Part shown: one piece after another, positions 13,301 to 25,300 of the stretch
Numbering within the stretch: position 1 is the first letter of the stretch
Layout: each line of letters opens with the position of its first letter
Assembly: GCA_030704615.1 (NCBI GenBank)
Contig: CM060731.1
Coordinates: forward strand, 12,090,001 to 12,154,000
DNA length: 64,000 bases
Reading direction: 5' to 3'
Origin: Takakia lepidozioides
Lineage: Eukaryota > Streptophyta > Takakiopsida > Takakiales > Takakiaceae
Program-made: the position numbers and the translations under genes
Notes under the pieces: model-generated
Seen by the model: only the letters and a program-made list of their open reading frames with translations
Told to the model about the DNA's origin: nothing
Databases searched by the model: none

Positions 13301-16300
13301 TGAAGTTCTTGGAGCGATTGGACAAAATGAGGGAGAGCCTCTTGCAAGGCCTGGACATACTCAGCCTTGACCTCCTCATTGTGGAATTTTTCTGTGCGCC
13401 ACTTCCGAATCGAACGTTTCACAGATCTCTTGGTGGTGGGAAAACGCCTTTTGATCTCAGTCCAAACCAGGAAGTGGTCAGAGGTACCAATATCAGTTCT
13501 GTCGATCAACACATTGGCACAATGGGGGAACAAAATTTTGTCCATTGTAGTATAGTCCACAATGGAACGTTCCCCAGTTTGGGGTTTCTCACGAGTCCAC
13601 TGCACTTGGTCACCTCTTGTCCTGTTATTCAAGGTCAAAAGCTGAAACAAGAAAGAGAGAGGGACCACAAGCAGCCTGAAAGCAGCTATTGCTCAATGGA
13701 TTGTCTAAGAGTCAACGCCTCATGCAGGTAAGCTGGCAAGCATTTCTGATCCTCGTAATGGAATACCTCCGCGAGAGATTGGGTATCCCGGAATAGACAA
13801 TTGAATCTCCCACAGATTTTGTAGTAGAAAGGGCAGTGAAAGAAAAAATATTGTTCACATTTACTTTCCCTGTTGTTCCCAGCACAACAAAAGAAATGCA
13901 ATGGTACTTTATAACGTCCGCGGAAAGCTCAAAGAGCTTACGGGAGAAAAGGGAAAAAGAAGAAAGAATAGACAATACCACGGATCTCATAGTATAGAGG
14001 GCAATAAAGAAGCAGTGTTCTTTGCACCCGGTGCACGCTGGGTACAGGCGATCCTCCCTTTGCAGGTTTTCCCATCTACCAGTCTCTATCCGTAGATTGT
14101 GGTCAATTGGGGTCAATGGCCACAATGCTACGGCAAACAACGTCTTATGAGTACATTCTATCCGTAATTGGGCCGCAAGATTCTATTGTCACGGAGCACC
14201 AAGAATGTCTCCCGATAGACATGGAGTTTTGTTGTGAGAGTGGGTAGCTTCCAAGTTCTCCTGACATGTAGTTCCATGTAAGATCTCTTCTGATGAGTTT
14301 GTTGTGATCTTGTTTGGATGTGATTCCCACCCCTTCTGTATTTTGTGGCAGTAGGGAAGCAATAGAGAGGTCATTGCGCTAAAAAAAACTGCACACCCGA
14401 GCATACCAGGAGGCTTTGAAACCTGTTGTTTTGAGCCTAATAGATGTTGTGATGGTGTGATAATGTCCGTATGGATCTTCAGGGCTCATGGGACCCTGTA
14501 GAGCAAGACGATCATGATGCTGCTCTCTCTATCACAATGTTCCTCACATCATATCAACCTCAAAGAAGTTCGTCCCTTGATTGGCTGGAGAACGGTCTTA
14601 GACATTGGTGATTCAATGAGGCGCTCTAGGAAGACAACCAAGCGCGAGGTCTTCAACTTGAAAGTTTCTAACGGTTCGATGCCTCGGATGAGGTTGACAC
14701 CAAGCAGCCAGACAGACTAGCTGACCCTAAGTGTGCTGAGCCTGAGCGTGGTGTGACATGTACTCTGAATGGTTTGCCAATCTTCAAGTTTACACAAGAT
14801 GAGCAAAATCTACACACGGGCTAATTGTCCCCCCTTGCAGAACCGTTGGCTGTCCAGGAGCAACCATAAGCTACCTAGACGGCAAACAATCCATATGCAA
14901 AGGGCTGGCTTGCAGCTGGGCACTTTCAACTTCTCGGGGCTGACTAACAATTTGAAGTGGGACAACTTCTTATGGTATCCATATCTGTGCAGGGCAAGAG
15001 ACATGGGAAACTTCGGACAAACTGGTTGGAGATGTCATTGGTTATAGGTGGTTCGGTAAGATGTGTGCTCTTTAGGCGGCCTCCGCCAAACGTGGTCAAA
15101 AAGGGGTTGGCTTCTTTGTCCGTGATTTCTTGTGTGACAATTGTGAAATTATCAACAAGGGTTTGCGGTATGAGCACAGTATCTGGCTGAAACTGAAATT
15201 GAAGGGCGGCGTGAATACGAAGGACCTCTTTGTGGGTTGTATTTACATGCCCACAGAGGGGACCCTTAGTATTCAAATAGTCATTCAATCTGGCAAGCGC
15301 AAAGGGCTGGGTCTCACTAAATTTGTCCGCTCAAAGAAACCATGCTTTGCCACGTTATTAGGCCTGCCTTGGAGTACACATCTGCAGTGTGGGTTGATAA
15401 CTCCAACCAGGCTAAGTCTCTAGAATCCATTCAAGTGGGGTTGCTCAAGCAGTGCATGTCAGCATGCTCCAAAACAGCCAACGTGGCTGTTCGTGGTGAT
15501 CCCTTCCTTAAAGCTCCGGAAGCAGGATCGCCCTATCAAACAGGCTAAGTCCTGGCGGAAGAGAGTAGAAGAGATTCTCAAGGATCTGGGAGGTGATAGC
15601 AAGCATGCAATTAGTGGGGAATGCTTTGTCTCTCTTTTGTTAGATGAGGGGGAAAACTAGAGAGGTGAAGAATGTCCTACATTAACAAATAATTTGCTGT
15701 CAGTGAGGAAAATAGTTGAAGGGGAATATAGAGTGATATTCTAAGATGAGGGTTGTATTATTTCTGACGCCTCAGGAGTTATAGTAGCATGAGCAACTCT
15801 TGACAATTGCTTATATAGATTACAATATCATGTCTCTAGTGCTCTTACCACTTGTTCATCAAAGTTGGGATCTAGACATATCATGGCAGAAACAAAGTTG
15901 TGGCATAGAAGATTAGGTCATGTGAGCATCAACAAGGTGAAAGAGATGCAACACTCAAACCATCTTGTTGAAGGATTATTATTGAAGGAGATCACTCATC
16001 TTGATCTATGCAAAGGTTGTTTGGAAGGGCAGCAACATCGAGGTCAATTTCCTAAGGATGGTGGACGAAAGGCCACAAATGTACTGGAAATTATACATTC
16101 TGATGTGTATGGCCCAACTTGTTTCCAGTCTGTGACATGGGAGAGGCCATCATGGATGACCTCAAGGGTTTACCCACCCTCGGCACTAGACTGAAATTTA
16201 AACTCAGGGCGGGAAGCCTACCTTTGAACAGCAAACAGATGCACAGAGGAAAGAGGGATTGCAATTGCCCGTTGTGTGGGCAACCTGAAGACAATATTCA

Positions 16301-19300
16301 TTTTCTGATTCATTGTCCTGGGTACTCTCACCAGAGAGACGCCTTCTTCAAATCCAAGGGATTTATAGAGGAAAACTCGGATTGATTGTCTGTTCCAAGG
16401 TAAGTCATACTACCGAAGTCAGCCCCTGGCAAAGGTAGTTACTGTCCCTTTGTGTTCCGCTTAAACTGAGCGTGGGGTCAATGGCCACAAGGCTACGGCA
16501 AACAACGTCTTATGAGTACATTCTGTTACAATGTTCTACAAAAGAGGGGATCCTTGCCTTATTCCACAAAACCAAGACAAGATAAGAAATGAAATATATT
16601 ATCTCTGGTACAAAAAGAGGGAGGCAGCCAACCTGCTGAAAAGATCTTTAGATCTCAATAGCAATCTCCAAAGCATGTCCAGTCCTTCACACCTCTCTTT
16701 TCCGTCCAAAGCCAACTGCCCACTTGATATTGTGCTTGGGATTGAATGTGACTGGTCTGATGGAAACAGTAGAAGTTCGACCAATGATGGCTGCATACAC
16801 ACAACTTTTGGATAAGGACCTATTTAAGTCTGGCACCTGAGTATGTGACAGGGTAGAACTATCCTGACATAACAACTTGCTTTCATGAAGTCAAGGACAG
16901 CAGCTGCAAATTTAGTGCAGGGTTGTAAAAGGCATGAAATCTGGTTACGCCACTACCAGCACACAAAGGATATTTGTGATGGAAGTGAGATTATGAGACT
17001 TGTACATGCAAAGTCAACCTGTAATTGTGAGCAGGTGATGCGGACACTAGTCAAACCAGAAAAGCTTCGCTGGTTCAATTGAAAGATACAAAGAGTTAAC
17101 CGCATAGCAGTGAAAGCTCAATAAGATGTACTCAGAAGACTTTGTTTGCTGTAGCCATGTGGCCACACACCCCAACGCAGAGAAACTGAATACATAGAGA
17201 AGAACAAGGCACCATGGTACCTGCCATTTCACTGCGGTAGTCATGAGGTCGATGAGGGAATCAAACAAACCATTGTTTGCCAATGAGTATTCTTCAGACA
17301 GCAACTGTGCAACCACAGCACGCAATACCTTCCTCTGCAGTGTCATATATTTGGAACCACCGAATTATTTTTAGAAGGACTAGCCACTCCAGAGTTACAA
17401 GCCCGAACACACCATGAAAAGTAACTCAGACTCCTAGGTATAGTTCCGAGCCAAAGACCCTGTGCTCACATCCACAGAGATCCACAGAAGCTTTCATGCA
17501 TCATGTCCAATTGACTCTCCCAACACCCTTCTGGATGTTATAAAATCTCATTCTTTCATTTCTTCTTTATTTCTTGCTGCCATGGGAATATGGGCCTCCC
17601 ACATGCAAAATAAGTTGTTTCTTTCAGATAGAGACTGGTAGATGGGAAAACTTGCAACAAGAAGACCGCCTAAGCCCAGCTTGCACTGGCCCCAACCGTT
17701 GCATCGAAACTGAAGATTACTTCTTCTTTTGCTGTCCTCTTTACTATGAGATCCGTCGCAAATTCCACTGTCTGTTCCGTGAGACCCAAGCTCTACGAGC
17801 TTTCCGCGGACGTTATAAAGCACCATTTCATTTCATTTCATTTCTCTCACTGAAGTCTTCCATTATGAGGATCAGAAATGCTTGGCAGCTTTTCGACATG
17901 AAGCTTTGAACCCTAGACAATCCCTTGAGCAGTAGTTGCTTTTGGGCTGCTTCTGGCTTCGCTCTTTTGTCTTTTATTCTTTCTTGTTTCTTGCTTCCCT
18001 TTTGTTCCATAAGCTCTTTGATCTTTCTGCGGACGTTATAAAGTTCCATTTCATTTCATTTCTAGGATAGGCTGCAGCATGCTGAACTAGTGAGCACTGC
18101 TTGTGTGAAAAGAGACAGGCTGGGGATTTAGATTGGAGAACAATTCTTCTTTCACTCACTTCTCTATTACGAAATCCACAGCGGCTACTTAGACATTTTA
18201 TAGAGAGACACTACCTGCCATAAGTGTTCCCTTATGAGGATCAGACATGCCTTCTGGTAGCATATCTCCACAAGGTTCTACACCGTAGAGAATCTCTCTA
18301 AGTTGAAATTTAGTCTTATGGTTGTGGCAGCAGGTTGTTGGGCCCCAATTTTCTGTCTTGTCTTCTTGTAGGCTCCCATAACATTATAAAGTTTCTGTGA
18401 GATCCATGTGAGATTCCACTGTCTGTTCGTGAAACCCAATATGTCACGGAAGTCTTCCATTATGAGGATCAGAAATGCTTGGCAGCTTTTCTGCACGAAG
18501 CTTTGACCCTTAGGCAATCCCTTGAGCAGTAGTTGCTTTTGGGCTGCTTCTGGCTCCACTCTTCATCTTTTGTTCTTTCTTGTTTCTTGCTTTCCTTTTG
18601 TCCCATAAGCTCTTTGAACTTTCTGAGGATGCTATAAAGTTATATTTCATTTCACCTGGTCCACAAATGTTAGACACGGTGACTGGCAGATCACATCTGT
18701 AGCCATATTACAGGCTATAGAAGGACTGCTAGAATAGACATTATGTTCTTCAGCACAATGTCTGGAACCAACAAACACAAATTCTTTGTAACCCAATTGG
18801 CGTCAGCTAAGGCAATTTCAGGTTCAGTCCAATATCTCCTAGAGGGTTGAAACGCCATATCCTGATCTAGGATGGTAAGTGGAACTATACCCTGACATAG
18901 TGGGAAACGGTCCATGAGCCCATCCTTGTAATGAATTACTCCTCTTCTTTCCATGGTTCTGTGGTTCTTTGTTCTACTTGTATCCCTTGGCCACTTTGGT
19001 TCCAGAGGATGTCATAAATCTCTTTCTATCTTTCTTTCACTCTCTGGCAACTGATGCGACATCCATCGCAAGGTTCCAGACATGGTAGTTAAATTTAGTC
19101 ACAGAGACTCTAGTGCGCATCCTGATCTAGGGAGTGTTAGTGGCCAATCTTCATAATGAGTGGTCAATAGGAAGATTCTCTCTCTCTCTTGCCAAGGCGA
19201 AGTATTCCAGCTACAACTGACAAGGTGTGAAGGTCATGAAAATAGACCTGTTCAGGAGTAGAGATGTAACTGGCAATACTAATAGGGTGAGGCCGAGCTT

Positions 19301-22300
19301 TTTGAGCTGAAACACACAAACTTGACAGTGCCTTTGTGCTTGCCAACTGCAAGTCCTGCGACATGGAGAACCAGCACAGCATAAGAGACATTTATTGACA
19401 TCAAAACAACCCATTGTATAATGCTTGCAGGTACCACGACTCTTTATCTCATAGTGCACCAAAGCTCGCTCCCACCCAACAGCCCCATCTGACACCGACA
19501 GCACCCTCTCTTTCTCTTGGGGTCCCCTGTGGAAAGTTATTTAGTTTCTTTCCACTGCTACGGTGCATTCTTGTGAAAATCTGGAAGGCCACAGGTCAAT
19601 CGGAAGTCCCATTTTTCCCATCCTCTCTCCTCCTCTTTCTGCTCCATCCCAACCAGCACGAGGTCTATGGCCATCACGGCTACAGAAAGAATGTACTTGT
19701 TTGCAGTAGCCTATCAAGGCTACAGAAAGAAAAGCCTAATGAGTACACCTTTCACATATTACAATATCAATCAGAGAAACTGCACTTCGATCTCCAACAC
19801 AATGGAAAGAAGTTATGCAACTGAAAAATAAAAGGTACTTACCCCATTGCGAGAGAAACTCAAATACGATGCAATTGCAGCAACAACAGGAAGAGGTCCT
19901 GCAAACTTGCGAAAAAGAGCTTGCTCTAACATCGACATTCCAGGGTAATCCTGCACAGTATATGGCCACACATTCCCAGATTTGGAGCATAAGAAAGCAA
20001 GCCTCAACTTTCAGGATAAGTATTCCATTTGAGAGTCTCTAGACTCCATCCAAAGAGCATCCAGCAAGAGCGAGCTTCCCTTACTCAAACATCTCTTTCC
20101 AAATCCCCGGTAGAAAAAGGACTACAACTGTACTTGTTACAGACGTCAGTGCTATAAAGACCATCGAATCTTCCCAAAGAAAAGCCAATATAATTTCAAA
20201 ATGGCAGTCGCAGACTCCCTCTATATCACTTATAGAAGTGGAGCAACTCAAATGTGTCACTCACTTTGGAAGCGAGTCCGGTGGTGACATCAAGGATGAC
20301 ATGGTGCAGAAGCAAGAGAACTGAATGAAGGGCACGCTGCATCCATTCAAGCTCCCTTGGCCGCACTGCCCTGTTGAAATGTAGCTCCTGAGATGAATAG
20401 CTGGTATCAGTAAGCTGGTATGCCAGCAGCAACAGGGTGGATGCTACAAATTAGTAGACATTTCACCCACCCATGACAAAGAACATGCAAACCTCATCAG
20501 CTTTACATACTTGAGTTGAGACATTGGACAACACAGTCAGCATGCTAGACCTATCAAAAGCCAAAAAACAGACCTAATTCATGATGGTTCCTAAGGAGTA
20601 GGCTGGTGCTAGGAGAAACACCATATGAATTGTGACAAGCCTGCAATCAACAATTGAAGAACCTTTTGAGTTGAAGAGTTAAGTTGGTTAAATAAAGCAC
20701 TTTGAGTGACACCAAAAGGGAGGAATCAAAGTGTGTTCTTCAGCAGACCCTTTGTTCCTCTAACGTGAAGGATGAATCCACATCTGCAATTTACTACCTG
20801 CACAAGTTGGAAATTGGCTTATCTTTCTACCTTCCAACTTGCCCCTGAACCAGACAAATTGAAACAACTGATCAACAGATGAGAGACATGATACAATTTC
20901 AAAGGGATCAACCTCTAACACTGGAGCATTGATTGAGAGAACTTGAAGGAGAACATCCTGTATCATTGAGTCAAAGAGCAAAGTCTCCAGAACCCCTCTC
21001 CTCATTTGTCCTGTAGGTGGAGTCAATGTTGTTCGAGTCATCACAGTCAGGGCCACCTGCACTGCCTGTGGATATTGATCCCATCTAGTTAAAACAAAAA
21101 ATCTTTTCATCCACTATTTTATGTCAATCTTGACCTTGCTCTTGCATACTAAGTCCATCAAGGGATCAGTGTGCCCTCCTACTCCATCTTCTCCTACATC
21201 TTCTTTAAACCCATCCCTGACTGTTTTCCTTGTCCCTGCCCTTTAAATATGTGTATAACAAAAAACCCAAAAAGAACATGCATGGTGAAAAAAGTCCCTC
21301 ATGGAGTGAGTACGGCCAAAATACCAGATGATCTGCTCAGTGTGATTGCCATTGCTTGAAAGCAAACATGAACCTAGAAATGGACTAGTGTCTATCACGA
21401 GAAGAACTCCTCTGTTCAAAGCTTCTAAATGTTGGTGTTATCGTCACCTGTGTTGTAATTTGCCACCGTTGATGGGGTTGCTGGTATTTCCAGTCACCAT
21501 GATTGACCAGCAGGTCGCGTACAATGTACATTACCAGTGATGATAGCACTTCAGACTCAACTCCCTTCTCCAACATTATTTTGGTCAAGTCCAGTGCTGC
21601 CACCAGAACAAACATCTAAGCCATCTCCCAATGTTCCTCAGATAGCTGATTTGATTGAATCTACAAAGATACATGCTTGACTCTTTTCAGGTGCACATGA
21701 AGGAGATTAAGTCTTACGGGGCTCCAAGACATGGTGTTAGGTGTCCCAACAGATTGTACTCATAAGACGTTGTTTGCCGTAGCCTTGTGGCCATTGACCC
21801 CGCGCCCAGTTTGAGCAGGAACAAAAGGGACAGAACCTACCTCTGTCAGGGGCTGACATTGGTAGTAAGACTTACCTCCATATAAAGAATTAATCCGGGT
21901 TTTCCAGATATCCTCTAGAAATCCCTTCACACAAGCATCAATCTGCTGTGTGTGATTTGCCCAAAAACTAGGCCTCAGGAGGGCCTGGGCTTTTGGCTCA
22001 GCCTCGAGACTTTCAAAGTTGGTAAACAGGGGTACAGGCACAATTCCCTTAATAGATTTGAAGAGAGCGTCTCTTTGGTGAGAGAACCCCGGACAGTGTA
22101 TCAGAAAATGAATACTGTCTTCAGATTGCCCACACAACGGGCAATTGCACTCTCTCTTTCCTCTCTGCAGAGGAAAGGTGTCCCAACAGAGAGCACAAGG
22201 ATAAGTTAAGAGCTTTGCCGACAGTGAAAGCCTTACTCACTAGCTGTTGCTATGTGCAATTTAATGGGCCTGTACATAGTCTTTTCAACATTATCTAGAT

Positions 22301-25300
22301 TTCCGTACTTTCACTGACTCTTATAGGGTGCTTTTGATATGAGATCATGTTGAATGGTATAACCCTATGAAATTTCCAAAAATAACTGGATGGACACTCC
22401 GACCTCGCCATCGGAGGATACCTTTCGCCATGTTTGATTTGGAGCCATCTATCTAGTCCTCCATACTTCTGAAGCAACAGCAGAGACCTGGACAGCTGCT
22501 TCTAATTTTGGTGCTCCATACAAACTCTACATACAAACTTCCACTATGGTTTGAAAGCATACTGCCAGTTGAGCTACGCTACTTCTTTATTTGTATGTAA
22601 GGAAGAATGATTAATAAGACTGATACATTTGGCTGGTGAAAGGATCTTCTACTTTACGGGACTTGGGACCTCTACCAACAGTGTAACTCCAGCCGTTTCC
22701 AGGTTTCCATCTAGGCATTGCATTATGTTGGCATGCATGGCATCAAGGAGCATCACACACCTAGGCTCTCCAGACAGAGCTGGAGAATAAAACAAAAAAG
22801 ACGAGTGGCTAATGTCTACAAGGAGCTGAGAATGTAATGCTTACCAGCAATAGTGAGGGGATAGTCACCACTACTTTGCTCTGTCTTCAGCAGCAGGACT
22901 TGCAAAAGGCTTCCAGCGAACAGCCCCACACCACTACAGGCGCACACTATAGCTATGTAAGAAGAAAAATTCCAGAATACATGAGAAACCTGTAAGGACG
23001 GCAGCAGGAGCAAATCCAAACAACAGGATACCCTATGTAGCTCCCATTTGAGTTGGGACTATACATGCTGCTAGAATGACGACCATATGTCTCTGAAACC
23101 GGAGAGAAAGACCATAAGACAGGGAAAGAAATGAACTGGTACTTTATAACGTCTGCGGAAAGCTCAAAGAGCTTATGGGACAAAACGGAAAAACAAGAGA
23201 GGAAACAAAAACAGAGCCAAAAAACAGCCCAAAAGCAACTACTGCTCGAGGGACTGTCTCAGGGTCAAGGCCTCGTGCAGGTAAGCTGCCAAGCATTTCT
23301 GATCCTCATAGACTTCGGTGAGAGATTGAGTTCTACGGAATAGACAGTGGAATCTCCCACGGATCTCATAATATAGAGGGCAATAAAAGAAGAAGTGTTC
23401 TTCAGTTTCAATTTCCTGGTTGTGCCCAGTGCAAGGTGGGCATAGGCGGTCCTCCTGTTGCAGGTTTTCCCATCTACCAGTCTCTATCCGTAGATTGTGG
23501 GAGCCCACCCTGAACGGCCCCAATGCCCTCAGGAGGTAAAGGCGCCGAAAGGTAATTGGGCCGCAAGACTCTATCATCATGGAGAACCAAGAATGTCTCT
23601 CGATTGAAATGGAGTTTTGTTCTGAGATCGGGTAGAAAGAAAGAAACTTAATAATGTCTGTGGGGAACTTATAGAGCATTAAGTGGCATCCAAAGACTGA
23701 GTGTTTCATGCAGAGAGAATGTACTCATAAGACGTTGTTTGCCGTAGCCTTGTGGCCATTGACCCCACACCCAGTTTGAGTGGAACTTTCATGCAGAGAG
23801 AATGGGAAAGAGAGAAGCATCATACCCAATGGAGGTACCAAAAGGTTGCAAAAGACTAGTTCTACCAAGCTCCACCACAACTTGCTGAGGAGAGCTGAGC
23901 ACGCAACCAGAACAACATTACAAGGGAACATGCATCTGCCTACAATTAAAGGTGACGAGATGCTTGAGTGACTGAAAATAAGTAACAGAAGTTTTGAAAG
24001 GGGGTTAAGACAGCACAACTAGCACCATAACATGAACGCAACACCTGAAAAGAGAAGAAAGCCTCTTGAAAAGCCTACCATAGAGTAAAGGAACCAAGAA
24101 TATGAAGGCAAGATGCAAGCATTGCATCACTCCCACAATTTTGCACCAGACCATTCAGGATGGCGCACATCATGCTCACCACATCAATTCTGCACCCATC
24201 CCGTTAGCCACATGAGTACATTCTAAACTGCTGGGCTACATAACCACTGCTGTGTCTCTCTTCCCCATCCCATCTTATGGTAGCTTCATGTACCTGGGCC
24301 ATGTGCCCTCCTGGGCCTCTGTCGCATTCGAAAGTTACTTTCTTTCTTCATGTCTGGTGGGTCACTTTCCCTTCCCCTTGCTACTATGAACTCCTCTCAG
24401 GCATCCACACGTGCAAGCAAAGCATAAGTTGTCCAGCACAGTCAACAACTTAGTTGTCTTCACTATCTGGATGTTGGTAGATGCAAGACGAATCAAGACA
24501 TGAATGGAGACAAAAGAGGATTAGCACCTCAAAGAACTGTCCATGCGACCATCAGATCGTGCAGTTACTGTAGCTACCGCTTCATTCAGATCCAACAGCA
24601 ATTGTGCTAGTACCTGGACAACGTTCCAATCTTTGGTCACTGTAAACAGCTAGCAAACTAAGGCAATTGATTTTTTCCAGGGATCTTTCCTCACTTTGTC
24701 TGTTTGAGGCCAGAAACAGCTGTGGGTATGTCCCCCACAAAAGCAGGAAATCAATGCCAAAGGGGAATATTAATCATCAGCTCCTGGGACCACCACCATC
24801 ATAAGCCAATTTTTGGCAACAGAGATAAAAGAGATAACTGTTTACTCATGAAAAGTCTCTTTCTTCAAGCATATTACACCTTCATCAAGTATTGCCCCCA
24901 AGTGCCAACTGAATGGGTGTGGGCAGATTTCTTAAAGAGTCTTGCCATACTTTATACTTATAATGAGGCCAGTTGAAGCTGTAGTCAGGGAAACATGGGT
25001 AGTGGAGAGAGGAAAGCCACTCAGAAGAAGTAAAAGAAGAAATTGAGTATGTCCACATGAGACCCCGAGGACTCATCACTACAGTAGAACACTCGGTAGA
25101 ACCACTGAAAGGAAAATACCAAACCCCTAATGTTCCACAAAATCAAGTGCTTTATGCAGGCCACTCAGCACTTCAGGTCATAGGAAGAGCAGATCTGCAG
25201 CTCCTCATGCTAAAGGCAGTGACAAAGGCTAAGTGGAAGGGCACAGAAACTACATTCGAGTATGTGCATGTACTTGATGTCAGACTAGAAGGATGCTTTA

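Larger units (their letters stand above)
10619..13643 (-). mobile_element. LINE-A, longest copy (3.0 kb)
   Basis: This is a non-LTR retrotransposon inserted in a NUP188 intron, in the same orientation as the gene. A perfect 15 bp target-site duplication, GAAACAAGAAAGAGA, lies at 10604-10618 and 13644-13658. The element is 5'-truncated: only the end of the endonuclease domain remains. Its 3' terminus reads CTTATGAGTACAA without poly(A). It interrupts a LINE-B copy. Confidence 0.93.

Noticed and set aside
18715-18954. 79-codon minus-strand frame between NUP188 exons
   Set aside because: It lies where an exon could be, but the exons at 19248 and 17334 already join in phase, and the sequence has no NUP188 resemblance.
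22953-23183. Minus frame with a serine/asparagine-rich stretch as a NUP188 exon
   Set aside because: In the required phase it meets a stop. The 69 nt exon at 23826-23894 fits both neighbours instead.
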